DNA of 48,474 nt from JBCDJG01 sp038748065 (GCA_038748065.1 JBCDJG010000037.1:1-48474); one strand, 5' to 3'; shown: positions 28,454-38,087, counted from the stretch's first letter. Notes: generated from the letters alone by a model not told the origin. Program-made: numbers and translations.

Positions 28454-29944
28454 GTGTCCGACATCGTAAAGCCCCGCCTTCAAATGACGATGCGGGGCGG
28501 CCAGCTTGTACCCGTGAGCGCCCTGTATGAGGGCGCGAGTTCGTCGCCGCGCTTGGCGGGCAAGGGCAATGTTCTAAGCGGGCCGAATATGCCGCTCGCG
28601 CGCTCCCTGCCGTTGCTGCAGTCGCGCAGCCGAAATGCGGTGCGAAACAATGCGTATGCGGCAGGTGCGCGCGATACCTACGCCAGCAACCTGGTGGGCA
28701 GCGGTATCCGTCCAGATTGGAAGAACGAGGCTATACAGACCCTTTGGGATCGCTGGATTGGCGAATGTGATGCTGATGGCGTGAACAGTCTCTATGGCCT
28801 GCAGTCGTTGTGCGCCAGCGGGCAGTTCGAGGCCGGCGAAGTGTTTACCCGCTTCCGGTTCAGGCGGCCGACGGACGGTTTGTCCGTCCCCCTACAGCTT
28901 CAGCTCATTGAGTCTGAGCAACTGGACGCAGGCTATTCCCGCGCGATGGATGGTCGCCTGATAAAGATGGGCATTGAGTTTGACGCCATTGGTCGCCGAT
29001 CCGCCTACCATCTTTGGCGTTACCACCCGCACGAAAAGCTCACCGCGCAGATGAATGTGCGCGTGCCCATTCCTGCTGATCAGATCGTACACGTTTATCG
29101 GCAGACTCGGCCCGGGCAGCTGCGCGGCGTGCCCGAGCTGTCCTCTGTGATTTTGCGGCTTTACGAAATTGACGAGATGCAGGATGCGCTGCTCGCCAAG
29201 CAGAAGCTATCGCAGTTGTTTGGCGTCTTTGTCAAGCGCAAGCCTGGCGAGTTCAATGAGGATAGCCCAGAGAATTTTCACGGGGAGCTTGTCACTGACG
29301 GCCAGGGCGAAGAGTTCTCGGAGTTTGTGCCCGGTGGTATCCACTATCTCGACACCGGTGAAGAAGTGCAATTTAGCAGCCCGGGCGATATTGGTTCGGC
29401 CTACACTGACTGGCTACGCAGTGAACTACTGGCGGTTGCCCGAGGCGCTGGCCTTACCTATGAGCAACTGACCGGCGATCTGAAAAACGTTAACTACTCC
29501 AGCATTCGCGCGGGGCTTCTTGAGTTCCGCCGCCGCGTTGAAGCGCTGCAGGCTTATCTGATGGTGCATCAGTGGTGCCGGCCGATAGCAGCAAAGTGGC
29601 TGGACACAGCGATTGTGTCGGGCGCCATTGCCCTAGAGGACTACTGGGAGCTGCGTAGCGCTTACCTGGCCATTGATTGGATCGCGACCAAGTGGGAATG
29701 GGTAGACCCACTGAAAGAAGAGATGGCCGACCTTATCGCTGTCCGCTCTGGCTTCAAGCCTCGCAGTGAAGCGGCTGCCGAGCGCGGGTGGGACATTATC
29801 AGCTTGGACCGCGCCATCGCCGAAGGCAATCAAAGCGCTGATGACAATTCGCTGGTCCTGGACTCTGATCCTAGGGCGGTTAACAAGTCCGGCACGCTCC
29901 AAAAGGACGCGCTGGAACTCATCAAAGAAACTGAGGAAGACTGA
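28454..29944 (+). CDS. Portal protein (lambda gpB family)
   Basis: The 496-residue protein carries the portal family landmarks: the early RSRNAVRNNAYAAGARDTYASNLVGSGIRP region, the WDRWIGECDADGVNSLYGLQSLC segment, and the ARGAGLTYEQLTGDLKNVNYSSIRAGLLEFRR stretch near 330-365. GTG 28454 follows the gpW stop by two bases. It forms the dodecameric DNA channel at the head vertex. The length is slightly shorter than lambda gpB (533). Confidence 0.95.
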   Translation: MSDIVKPRLQMTMRGGQLVPVSALYEGASSSPRLAGKGNVLSGPNMPLARSLPLLQSRSRNAVRNNAYAAGARDTYASNLVGSGIRPDWKNEAIQTLWDRWIGECDADGVNSLYGLQSLCASGQFEAGEVFTRFRFRRPTDGLSVPLQLQLIESEQLDAGYSRAMDGRLIKMGIEFDAIGRRSAYHLWRYHPHEKLTAQMNVRVPIPADQIVHVYRQTRPGQLRGVPELSSVILRLYEIDEMQDALLAKQKLSQLFGVFVKRKPGEFNEDSPENFHGELVTDGQGEEFSEFVPGGIHYLDTGEEVQFSSPGDIGSAYTDWLRSELLAVARGAGLTYEQLTGDLKNVNYSSIRAGLLEFRRRVEALQAYLMVHQWCRPIAAKWLDTAIVSGAIALEDYWELRSAYLAIDWIATKWEWVDPLKEEMADLIAVRSGFKPRSEAAAERGWDIISLDRAIAEGNQSADDNSLVLDSDPRAVNKSGTLQKDALELIKETEED

Positions 29945-29945
29945 T

Positions 29946-31088
29946 ATGGAAGACTGGTTTGAGATAAGCCCGATGGCTGCCGCTGTAGCCGGTGCCTCGG
30001 CGCCTGAAGGCGCAGCAAAGATCACCATCAACGGCGACATCGGCGATCACTGGTGGGACGGCGGCGACGTAACCAGTGATCGCTTCATGAACGCCGTGAA
30101 CGCGCTCGGTGATGTCTCCGAAATCGAAATTGACATGAACAGCCCGGGCGGCTCGGTCAGCGGCGGCCTGACCATCGCAAACTATCTGCGTAACCACAAG
30201 GCTCGCGTTGTTGTGAACGTTCTAGGCCAGGCTTCCAGCATCGCCTCCGTCATCGCCTCGGCCGCTGATGAAGTCAGGATGGGCATCGGCGCGTTCATGA
30301 TGGTGCACAACCCCTGGTCCGTCATGGCGGGCAACGCAGAGCAATTCCGCGCCATGGCCAGGGATCTCGACACGCTCAGCGAGGGCATGCTCGACGCCTA
30401 CTCAGCAAAGATCGGCGAGGAGCGGCGGGACGAGATGGCCTCGCTGGTGAACGGCACCGATGGGGATGGCACGATTCTTTCCGCTGAGATGGCCGTCGAG
30501 ATCGGTCTCGCTGATTCCATGCTGGAGACTCGCGCAGCGGCTTCGGTGTCTGACATTACTCGCGCCATGGCAAAAGCCCGCGCGGAAGGACAGGCCATAC
30601 TCGAGCCCGAGACTCCTGCTGCCCCTAGTGCGGTCGCTGCGATAGCGCAAGGCCTTGGCATCGAGGAAAGCGAAGTAGAGGCCGACCTTGATGCTGCGGC
30701 CCTGCAGATTGTTGCGCTGCGCGAGTCTTCTGAGGCAACGGCCGAGTCGCTACAGCTAACGCCGGAGCTGCTCCAGGCAAGTCATCCACAGGTGTTCGAG
30801 GCAGTCCGGTCTTCCGTGGACATCGAGGGGCCCGTGCAAGCCGGGGTGAGCGATGAGCGACAGCGAGTGGTCTCCATCGTGAAGGCCTGCGCGACCACGG
30901 GCAGCTTCAAGAGCCTGGAGAAGCTCATTACAGATGACTGGGAGGCAGACAAGGCTTCAGAGTATGTGCTCGCCGAAGCCTCCACAGCCGAACACATTGA
31001 TCCAACTCATTCGCCCGAAGGCGGGCAGACTGCCGGGATTGATACGACAAGTATCTATGCGCGGCGCAATCGTAAAACCACTACTTAG
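29946..31088 (+). CDS. Head maturation protease, ClpP-like, with C-terminal scaffold-like region
   Basis: The 380-residue product has a ClpP-type serine protease at residues 20-210: oxyanion loop NSPGGS (65-70), nucleophile Ser98 in GQASSIAS, and His121 in MMVHNPW. The remaining 170 residues are helical and acidic, as expected for a scaffold or chaperone part that is removed during maturation. It corresponds to lambda C/Nu3 in gene order, between portal and decoration protein. ATG 29946 lies one base after the portal stop. Confidence 0.9.
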   Translation: MEDWFEISPMAAAVAGASAPEGAAKITINGDIGDHWWDGGDVTSDRFMNAVNALGDVSEIEIDMNSPGGSVSGGLTIANYLRNHKARVVVNVLGQASSIASVIASAADEVRMGIGAFMMVHNPWSVMAGNAEQFRAMARDLDTLSEGMLDAYSAKIGEERRDEMASLVNGTDGDGTILSAEMAVEIGLADSMLETRAAASVSDITRAMAKARAEGQAILEPETPAAPSAVAAIAQGLGIEESEVEADLDAAALQIVALRESSEATAESLQLTPELLQASHPQVFEAVRSSVDIEGPVQAGVSDERQRVVSIVKACATTGSFKSLEKLITDDWEADKASEYVLAEASTAEHIDPTHSPEGGQTAGIDTTSIYARRNRKTTT

Positions 31089-31099
31089 GAGTAGTTCTT

Positions 31100-31465
31100 A
31101 TGCAAAAGTTTACTGAGCCCCGCCATCGAGGGGAACACGTAATTTCCGAGGCCAATGGCTCGCTTTCCCGCGAAGAGGGCGTGCTTGTGACAGGCCAAAA
31201 TCTCGTCGTGGGCACGGTTCTCGGCAAGATCACGGCGAGTGGCAGTTACACGGCGTTTAATCAGGATGCATCTGACGGATCGCAGGTGGCGGCAGGCGTG
31301 CTGTATGGCGCGGTCGACGCGTCTACTGAAGACAAGCCTTGTGTTGTCCATGTGCGAAGCTGCGAACTGATGGCCCAGGCTTTGACCTGGCCGGCAGACA
31401 TCACTGGACCAGAGCAGCTTCAGGCTCAATCTGAAATGGCCGCCCTGGACATTATTTTGCGCTAG
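31100..31465 (+). CDS. Head decoration protein (lambda gpD family)
   Basis: The 121-residue protein has the gpD pattern: HVISEANGSLSREEGVLVTGQNLVVGTVLGKITASGSYTAFNQDASDGSQVAAGVLYGAVDAS. Trimers of gpD stabilise the expanded capsid. Gene order (protease, D, E) is as in lambda. A 106-bp gap with no gene follows, and then the capsid gene with its AGGAG site. Confidence 0.93.
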   Translation: MQKFTEPRHRGEHVISEANGSLSREEGVLVTGQNLVVGTVLGKITASGSYTAFNQDASDGSQVAAGVLYGAVDASTEDKPCVVHVRSCELMAQALTWPADITGPEQLQAQSEMAALDIILR

Positions 31466-31571
31466 CAACCCGCCGCCTTCTCGACGGTGACCTGACCCTA
31501 AACCAACTTCCAATCGTTCGCCAGCGACAGCTGGGGGCATCCTTTTTGTCTAAATTTAGGAGTGATTCATT

Positions 31572-32564
31572 ATGAATCCGTTTGACAGTGACATCTTTAC
31601 ATCGGCGAACCTTACAAACGCCATAAACGACGTTGAACATCAGCCTCGACGGCTGGGCGAACTGGGCCTTTTTGAAGAGGAGGGCATTACTACAACAAGC
31701 GTCGTAGTGGAGCGCCAAGGCCAGAAGCTGGCGCTGGTGGGGGCCAAAGATCGCGGCGCACCCGGAACACCTATTGGCGGCGACAAGCGCACTGGCGTCA
31801 CCATCAGGGCAGTTCATCTGCCGACTACGGCCACAATCATGGCGGACGAAGTTCAGAACGTGCGGGAGTTTGGCTCCGAGACCGGGCTCCAGGGGCCGCA
31901 GCAGGTTGTCAACACTCGATTGGCCAAGATGGCCCGCTGGCTGGAAACGACACACGAATATCAGCGCATCGGCGCGATAAAGGGACAGGTGATTGACTCT
32001 GATGGCGCGACGGTCCTGATCGATTACTGGAACGCTTTTGATATGCAGCAGCTGTCCGTCGACATGGCGCTCGGCACGGCATCGACCAAGGTGACTGGTA
32101 AGTGTCTTCAAGTACTGGAGGAGGTCGAGAAAGGCCTTGGCGGCCTAGTGTTCACCGGAGTCCGGGCGCTATGTGGCAGGCAGTTCTGGCATGACCTTAT
32201 CACTCATGACCATGTTGAAGAAGCCTATAAGTATCAGCTGTCGCAGCGCTTGCGTGGCGACGGGCGTGAAGAGCTGGACTTTGGCGGCATCATCTGGGAG
32301 CGCTATCGCGGCTCCGTGAACAGTACTGCTTTTGTGGACGATGACGAAGCCTATGCAGTTCCCATGGGCGTTGATGATATGTTCGTTACGAACTTTGCGC
32401 CTGCTGATTACATGACCGCAGTGAATACAATCGGCCTTCCGCTTTACGCCAGCAGTAAGATGCTTGATCACGACAAGGGTATAGAGTTGGAGGCTCAAAC
32501 AAACCCGATCCATTTCAATAAGTTCCCTAAGGGTGTCGTAAAGCTCGAGCGCGTCGCTTCGTAA
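31572..32564 (+). CDS. Major capsid protein (lambda gpE family)
   Basis: This 330-residue product fits the gpE family: NPFDSDIFTSANLTNAINDVEHQPRRLGELGLFEEEGITTTSVVVERQG at the start, a central PTTATIMADEVQNVREFG, and the C-terminal ISSKMLDHDKG-type strand (here LYASSKMLDHDKGIELEAQTNP). It forms the HK97-fold shell. A TTTAGGAGTG ribosome-binding site fits strong late expression. Confidence 0.95.
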   Translation: MNPFDSDIFTSANLTNAINDVEHQPRRLGELGLFEEEGITTTSVVVERQGQKLALVGAKDRGAPGTPIGGDKRTGVTIRAVHLPTTATIMADEVQNVREFGSETGLQGPQQVVNTRLAKMARWLETTHEYQRIGAIKGQVIDSDGATVLIDYWNAFDMQQLSVDMALGTASTKVTGKCLQVLEEVEKGLGGLVFTGVRALCGRQFWHDLITHDHVEEAYKYQLSQRLRGDGREELDFGGIIWERYRGSVNSTAFVDDDEAYAVPMGVDDMFVTNFAPADYMTAVNTIGLPLYASSKMLDHDKGIELEAQTNPIHFNKFPKGVVKLERVAS

Positions 32565-32577
32565 CCGGCCGCGCAGC

Positions 32578-32901
32578 ATGGATATTGAGGACATCGAACA
32601 GGCCGCTAATGCGGCCCTGTTCGACTATGCTGCGCCCGAGACTGCCGCCAGCATTCTATACCCTGGCGACGGACGCATATCCATCGAATCGCGCATCATC
32701 ATCGACCGAAATGTTGAGTTGACTGATGACTTTGGCGTTGTGTTTGAGTCGCGCTGCGAGATCAGCTTGAACGTTTTGGAGGTCGGGTCGGGCGAGCGCG
32801 GGACCATCGTAGACACGGGCAAGGATGCCTGGGTTTTGTTGCAGCCGATTGGCGATGACGGTCTAGAAAGTCGCTGGACGGCCGGCAGGTACGATGGCTA
32901 A
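32578..32901 (+). CDS. Head-tail connector protein (gpFII-like)
   Basis: The 107-residue product is beta-rich (ILYPGDGRISIESRIIIDRNVELTDDFGVVFESRCEISL, then GTIVDTGKDAWVLLQPIG) and occupies the place of lambda FI/FII after the capsid gene. It probably forms part of the neck between head and tail. It overlaps the next gene by 8 bp. Confidence 0.65.
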   Translation: MDIEDIEQAANAALFDYAAPETAASILYPGDGRISIESRIIIDRNVELTDDFGVVFESRCEISLNVLEVGSGERGTIVDTGKDAWVLLQPIGDDGLESRWTAGRYDG

Positions 32902-33538
32902 CGAAGGCGCTATAGCGGGCCTGGCTGGCTTTGAGCGGGCGCTTGCTCGCTCGCCGTCCGACGCTCTTCAGTCGGCCGCTATAGCTATCAACGCGGGCGC
33001 CGAGTTTGCCGAGCGGACAGGCCGGTCGCGGGTCCACGGCAAGCTTAATCTCGATGAGTCCTATGTTGATCGCAATCTGTACATCCACAGCAAGGCGGAC
33101 TCTTCGGACATCGTCGCCCGGATTCGCGCAAAGCGTCGAGGCATTCTGGCGCCTCGGTTTGGCGCCAAGCAAAGGACTGCGCCCGTTTCCTCACGCCGGG
33201 GCAGGGTTGCCGGCGACCCCAGCAGGGGCATTCCGAGAGGGCAAAAGGGCGCGGGCTCGACGGCCTGGTCAGTTCTCAGGGGCGGGCGTTCTCGAGCCTG
33301 GAAAAACGCTTTCTTTGTAAAGCTCAGTGGCTCGGGGGCTTGGGCCATGGTCGCTCGGTATGGATCGGGTGCCGGTCTCTCCGCAAAAGCCGATTGGGCG
33401 AAGAATCTTGATGTTGTTCAAGGCTATAGCGTCGACCAGGTCTGGAGGAACGAGCGCGAGCAGGTAGCGCGCGAAGCCATGGTAGTCGCTAATCAGCGAT
33501 TCGCCCGAGAATTTGAAAGAAGGATTTCAGGTGGCTGA
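32894..33538 (+). CDS. Minor tail protein Z-like neck/tail protein
   Basis: The 214-residue basic protein has the style of gpZ and HK97 gp10-type tail-completion proteins: N-terminal LAGFERALARSPSDALQSAAIAINAGAEFAERTG, central ASRR-type basic loop (RAKRRGILAPRFGAKQRT), and C-terminal long helix. It would connect tail terminator and neck. The neighbouring genes correspond to gpFII before and gpU after, which supports this call. Confidence 0.7.
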   Translation: MANEGAIAGLAGFERALARSPSDALQSAAIAINAGAEFAERTGRSRVHGKLNLDESYVDRNLYIHSKADSSDIVARIRAKRRGILAPRFGAKQRTAPVSSRRGRVAGDPSRGIPRGQKGAGSTAWSVLRGGRSRAWKNAFFVKLSGSGAWAMVARYGSGAGLSAKADWAKNLDVVQGYSVDQVWRNEREQVAREAMVVANQRFAREFERRISGG

Positions 33539-33992
33539 CAACACTTCTACCGGCGTGCTTGCCGAACTTAAAACTGTGCTGAGTGGCATCGGTGGTGATA
33601 GCTACCTGACTGACCTGGGTCAGTCGGTACATCGTGGTTTTTACTCACATGTGCTGAGAGACGCCAACACGAAATTTCCCGCCGCGGTCATCCACCCGCC
33701 AACCGAGGAAATTCTGTCCGTTCAGGGCGGGAACAAATCAGCGATGCTGCAGCTGACGATTCCGATCATTCTGGCGGCGCCTGTCGGTGATGACGACAAA
33801 GCCTATGACCAGATTTCGGATTGCCTGAGAGATGCGCGCAGAGCCATCTTCCGGGGTCGTGACCGACTGACATCAATCACTAATGACGAGGCCATGACGA
33901 TAGGTGCTGCAGAGCCTGATATGTCTGCCGACTCATTGCATGTACTCGCGGCTTTCACGCTGAACGTCACGTTCACGGAGAGCTACACCTAA
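33531..33992 (+). CDS. Tail terminator protein (gpU-like)
   Basis: The 153-residue protein (VADNTSTGVLAELKTVLSGIGGDSYLTDLGQSVHRGFYSHVLRD) has the size and alpha/beta pattern of gpU-type tail terminators, which cap the tube and set tail length together with the tape measure. GTG 33531 lies inside the end of the previous gene. The following gene is the tail tube protein, as in lambda (U then V). Confidence 0.75.
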   Translation: MADNTSTGVLAELKTVLSGIGGDSYLTDLGQSVHRGFYSHVLRDANTKFPAAVIHPPTEEILSVQGGNKSAMLQLTIPIILAAPVGDDDKAYDQISDCLRDARRAIFRGRDRLTSITNDEAMTIGAAEPDMSADSLHVLAAFTLNVTFTESYT

Positions 33993-34062
33993 AGCTGAGC
34001 CATGGGCTCGACTTGCTCAGCAATCGGCTGGGCCTTTCTATTTTTATCAAGGAGACAGCATT

Positions 34063-34989
34063 ATGGCTAGGGTAAGTACCACACGAGGCTACAAAGGTCG
34101 CGGCGACTTTATTTTGCGCCCTATCGCGGGCGGCAAGCCTTTCAACCTGGGCAACGTTGTATCGCTCAATGAGTCGATTGAGGTGAATCGCGTATCCAGG
34201 CAAAACTACAGGGACGCTGCGGGCGGCGAGTTGGACGTCGAGGAAACGATTACCGGCTACACGTTTGAGGCTGTGGCCGACGATATCTCGCCCGAGAACA
34301 TCGCTCTCGGTTTCCGTGGCAGTTCGACACAGTTGCCATCAGCAGCTGTGGCGGACGAGCCGCAACAGCTTTGGTCAGAGATTCCGCAGGCCCTTAATTA
34401 CATCCCTGATATGGACCAGACCGTAACGGTCGTTATCGCCGCTACCGCGTCACACGCTACCGATACCGATTACGCTGTCGGCGACCTGGTCATTGAATCA
34501 GCGCGTGCTTACATGGCAGTGGTCGCGGGCCAGTCAGGCAGCTCAGCGCCGTCTTGGCCGACCGATCTGTCCACTGTTGTCGATGGCGGAGTGACGTGGA
34601 AGGATCTCGGGCCGGCCGCCCTGGTGAAAGACACTGACTTTGAGGTGACGCCCCACGGTATTCGCATGATGGCGTCGCAGTCCGCGCGCTTCTATGAAGA
34701 GCTGTCCATTCCTGTCACCTGCAGCTACACGCGTGATGCCCAATACCTGGTGCGGGCCCTGGTTGATTCCGGGCAGGAGTTCTATTGCGAATGGCATGGC
34801 CTGAACAGCGTGGACGGGGGCAATCCCGTCGTTGGCCGCTATTTTCGCATTAAGTTCTCGCCAACCTCAGGATTTGGACGACATGGCGGCGACGACTTTG
34901 CGCAGCTGACGTTGTCTGGAACCGTGCTCTTTGATGAGTCTCGCGAGGGGGTGGGCGTCAGCAAATACTCTGAGATTTCAATGATCTAA
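34063..34989 (+). CDS. Major tail tube protein with inserted beta module
   Basis: This 308-residue protein shows the tube-protein pattern at its two ends (RVSTTRGYKGRGDFILRPIAGGKPFNLGNVVSLNES; ARFYEELSIPVTCSYTRDAQYLVRALV; YFRIKFSPTSGFG...FAQLTLSGTVLFDES). Between about residues 125 and 185 lies an additional module: DYAVGDLVIESARAYMAVVAGQSG...WPTDLSTVVDGGVTWKDLG, a repeat commonly found on phage tail surfaces and thought to be carbohydrate-binding or adhesive. It would protrude from every tube ring, as the C-terminal domain of lambda gpV does. A ribosome-binding site GGAGACAG stands upstream. Confidence 0.85.
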   Translation: MARVSTTRGYKGRGDFILRPIAGGKPFNLGNVVSLNESIEVNRVSRQNYRDAAGGELDVEETITGYTFEAVADDISPENIALGFRGSSTQLPSAAVADEPQQLWSEIPQALNYIPDMDQTVTVVIAATASHATDTDYAVGDLVIESARAYMAVVAGQSGSSAPSWPTDLSTVVDGGVTWKDLGPAALVKDTDFEVTPHGIRMMASQSARFYEELSIPVTCSYTRDAQYLVRALVDSGQEFYCEWHGLNSVDGGNPVVGRYFRIKFSPTSGFGRHGGDDFAQLTLSGTVLFDESREGVGVSKYSEISMI

Positions 34990-35018
34990 GTTTTCGCGCT
35001 TACTGATACCTCTATAGA

Positions 35019-35044
35019 AGCCCGGCATCCGCCGGGCTTTTTTT
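35019..35044 (+). terminator. Strong terminator between tail tube and tape measure genes
   Basis: AGCCCGGC (35019-35026) pairs with GCCGGGCT (35031-35038) around ATCC, followed by a run of T (35038-35044). In an operon of this kind, it probably lowers tape measure expression relative to tube protein, or is passed by an antiterminated polymerase. Confidence 0.9.
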
Positions 35045-35063
35045 ATCTTAGGAAAAATACCTT

Positions 35064-38000
35064 ATGGCCTTTCGCGAGCAAGTCGTCGACCTGGTACTCA
35101 GGGTCAAGGATCTCTTCAGCCCGGGCGCAGACAGCGCCGCGTCGTCTGCCAACAAGCTGACGGGCTCGGCCGATGAGCTAAATCAGAAGCTCAGGGATCT
35201 TGAAGATCAGAAAACCCTGATCACGCAGTTTCAGCGTTCGGCAAAGGCCGTCGATACGACGGGTGCGGCCTATGATCGCGCTAAGCTTCGGCTCGCCAAC
35301 CTACAGGAACGTATAGACAAAACGGGTGTCGCGACCGCCAAGCAGGCGCGTGAATTCGATGTCGCGAAGCGCGCAACCGAGTCGGCAGAGCGTCAGTACG
35401 AAGAAGCCAAGGCCACGCTGGGCGCGCTTGCCAAAGAAGCTGAGGCGAGCGGCATTGAGCTGGGCAATCTGAGCGAGGCCCAGCGCAGCAACCAACGCGA
35501 GACCGTTAGGGCGCGGCGGGCCCTGCAAGACCTGACCAACGAGACAAGCAATACGGAAAAAGGCCTTGGTCGATTGAGTAGAAGCCTTTCCGTCGGCACG
35601 GCTCGGTTCTTGGCTTGGGGCGCTGCCGCGGCCGCTGCCGCGTCTGCTGCGACAACAGTCGGTTTAGCGAGACTAACGGGGCAGCAGGCGGATCTTGGGC
35701 GCCAGACGCTGGCAACGTCCGAAGCCCTGGGCATTTCGACAGACGCCCTGCAGGTCTGGCAGATAGCGGCGAAGCAGGTGGGCATCGATGCCGAGAAGAC
35801 CTCCGACATTCTCAAGGATGTCAGCGAAAAAATCGGCGATGCGTTCTTTAATGAGCAGGGCGAGGCCTTCGATGTCATCAAGGGGCTGAACCTTGACATC
35901 AAGGAACTGATCAACCTTTCGCCCGACCAGCAGCTGCTCAAGATCGCTAACGAGCTCAACGGGCTGCCAAAGTCAGGTCAGATTCAGGTGCTGGAGGCCC
36001 TTGCCAGTGACGCCTCGCTGCTGCTGCCCCTGCTTGAAAACAATGCCCAGAGACTGCGGGAGCTTGGCAAGGCAGCCCAAGAGCGTAACGCGCTGCTGAG
36101 CGAGGATGAGCTAAAAGGTCTCGCGGATGCAGAGGCTGCCTTTGTACGCATAGGCCTGCGGGCTGATGCCTTCCGCAAACAAATCGCTGCGCAGTTAGCG
36201 CCTACCCTGTCGCGCCTGGCAGATGAGTTCGATGCCTTTTTGGGCCGGAACCCCGCGCTGATCGGCCAAATTCTGGCTGCACTTCGAAGCTTAGTCGATG
36301 CATCAGCTGAATGGGCCCGCGGGCTCATTCAAGACGCCAAGCGAGTCAGCGGGGCGTTTGAGGGGCTCGCGGCGACGTTAAATTTCATCGGCTCTACTGC
36401 CAGCGCGGTTTTCAATGGTATGCGCGCCCTTGTCAGCGGATTTGCATCGGCGCTGGCAGGTCAGCTGACCGTCATAAGCAAGGCCTTCGAGCTAACCGTT
36501 GCGCTTGCCAACAAGGTCGGATTGGCCAGTGATGAAGCGCTGGCCTTGGCCCAGTCGCGAACGGCAGATATTGCTGACACCACGGCGCAATTAATTCGCA
36601 CAACAGCTGATTACGGAAAGGCCGTCGCTGACTCAGGCGTTGCAGCGGTGAAAGCCTTTAGTGGGGCTGAACGCCAGGCATCTGCGGCAGGGAGCGCTGT
36701 AGCGAGGGCAATATCGGCGGTCCAGAGCTTCGCATCGGCCACTGCTGAAAGTGCAAGCGCATCCGAGAAAGCCGAGGCGCAGACCAAGCTGATGGCCCAG
36801 GGCCAAGCGGAGCTTGGCAGGCAGATTGCAGCAACTGCGCTTGAGATTGAGAAGGCAAACGAGGCCTGGTCGAACGACCCGACTGACGAAAACCTGGCCA
36901 GGGTCGAAGCGCTTCGAGAGCAGTACAACGGATTGCAAGACGCCTTAGCATCGCTGAATGAGGATGTGGCCAGCGATTCTGCAGGTTCTGGTGCTAATAG
37001 GTTCCTGGAAAATCTCAAGGCGTCAGCCAATGAAGCCACTAGCGCGGTGGACGCAACTGCCGAGAGTGTTCGCGCAGCCGCAGTAGAGACTGAGGCGGCG
37101 GGCAATGCCGTGCAGACCGTAGGCCAGCAAGCCGTCAGGTCAGCTTCGAATGCTGGCGCTTCGGTAGGTCGAATCATCAATGGTTGGCAGGCTCGAATTC
37201 AATCACTGTCGGAGAATGCCGCTCGTGCCTTTAGTGAAGCGTTGGGATTTGGGCGGGCCGAAGAGGCCGCCGGCGCGCTGAGCGCCCGCCTGGACTATGT
37301 CAATTACCAGCTGCAGGAAATGAATGAGCGTGTCGCCGTGCAATCATCTCTCTCGCGAGTACTGAGGGACTGGTCTGCGGCCGCGCTTGAGACGGAGCGG
37401 GCATTTCTTGAGCAGGCTATTGCGGTCGAGCGTCTGACGGAAAGGCTTCAAGAGGGAGACCGCTCAGCCCAGTTGCTCGCAATGACCGCCGAAGATGTAG
37501 AGCGTAACTTTAGCCTGCTCGATGGTTCGCAGCTGCAGCCACTTATTGGCGCAATCAGCAGTGCGCGCCGAGAAGTAGATAGCCTCAACGCGAGTCTAGA
37601 GCGCTCCCTGGAATCAGCAAGGCAGGAAGTGGCGGGGCTGCTTGGAGATCAGCTTGAGGTCGAGCGACTTCGGTTCGAGCGGCGCGAAATAGATCTTAGA
37701 GAGCAGCTCGCGGAGGCGCAGCGATTGGGGGATCAGGACGCTATAAGAAACGCCAAGGAGTTACTCCGTTTAGCTCAGCAGGCCTATGAGCTGAGAAAGC
37801 GGCAGGCACAGCAGCGCGCGGAGCAAGAAAAAGCAGAGATCGAGCAGGAAAGGCGTAGCCGCTCCGAGGATGCGCGAGAAATTCGGGATCGCCAGCCACA
37901 GATTCCCGCACCTGAGCAAAGGGGCTCGCTTCAACCTGCGTTCCGAGAGTTGCCGGGGCGCTCCGTTACGTTGAATTTGAAGGTCAACGGACAGTTCTTG

Positions 38001-38084
38001 GGCTCGCTCGACGGCATCGACGAACTGCAGGCGCAGCGCTTACTGCGCGCCATTCAAAACAGTTCCTTGCTGACAACGGATTGA
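35064..38084 (+). CDS. Tape measure protein, 1006 residues
   Basis: This long helical protein sets tail length. Residues 20-180 are coiled coil (SANKLTGSADELNQKLRDLEDQ...), residues about 178-205 are a hydrophobic Ala-rich segment (FLAWGAAAAAAASAATTVGLARLTG), then a helical domain (LGISTDALQVWQIAAKQVGIDAEKTSDILKDVSEKIGDAF) typical of TMPs, a second hydrophobic section near 440-480, and long coiled coils with heavy Ala content to the end. With about 1.5 angstrom per residue this predicts a tail of around 150 nm. No lytic transglycosylase motif is visible. Confidence 0.95.
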   Translation: MAFREQVVDLVLRVKDLFSPGADSAASSANKLTGSADELNQKLRDLEDQKTLITQFQRSAKAVDTTGAAYDRAKLRLANLQERIDKTGVATAKQAREFDVAKRATESAERQYEEAKATLGALAKEAEASGIELGNLSEAQRSNQRETVRARRALQDLTNETSNTEKGLGRLSRSLSVGTARFLAWGAAAAAAASAATTVGLARLTGQQADLGRQTLATSEALGISTDALQVWQIAAKQVGIDAEKTSDILKDVSEKIGDAFFNEQGEAFDVIKGLNLDIKELINLSPDQQLLKIANELNGLPKSGQIQVLEALASDASLLLPLLENNAQRLRELGKAAQERNALLSEDELKGLADAEAAFVRIGLRADAFRKQIAAQLAPTLSRLADEFDAFLGRNPALIGQILAALRSLVDASAEWARGLIQDAKRVSGAFEGLAATLNFIGSTASAVFNGMRALVSGFASALAGQLTVISKAFELTVALANKVGLASDEALALAQSRTADIADTTAQLIRTTADYGKAVADSGVAAVKAFSGAERQASAAGSAVARAISAVQSFASATAESASASEKAEAQTKLMAQGQAELGRQIAATALEIEKANEAWSNDPTDENLARVEALREQYNGLQDALASLNEDVASDSAGSGANRFLENLKASANEATSAVDATAESVRAAAVETEAAGNAVQTVGQQAVRSASNAGASVGRIINGWQARIQSLSENAARAFSEALGFGRAEEAAGALSARLDYVNYQLQEMNERVAVQSSLSRVLRDWSAAALETERAFLEQAIAVERLTERLQEGDRSAQLLAMTAEDVERNFSLLDGSQLQPLIGAISSARREVDSLNASLERSLESARQEVAGLLGDQLEVERLRFERREIDLREQLAEAQRLGDQDAIRNAKELLRLAQQAYELRKRQAQQRAEQEKAEIEQERRSRSEDAREIRDRQPQIPAPEQRGSLQPAFRELPGRSVTLNLKVNGQFLGSLDGIDELQAQRLLRAIQNSSLLTTD

Positions 38085-38087
38085 GCT

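Noticed and set aside
36611..37180. Long minus-strand frame opposite the tape measure gene
   Set aside because: It is Ala- and Ser-rich antisense of a coiled-coil gene with high GC third positions, with no ribosome-binding site or family.
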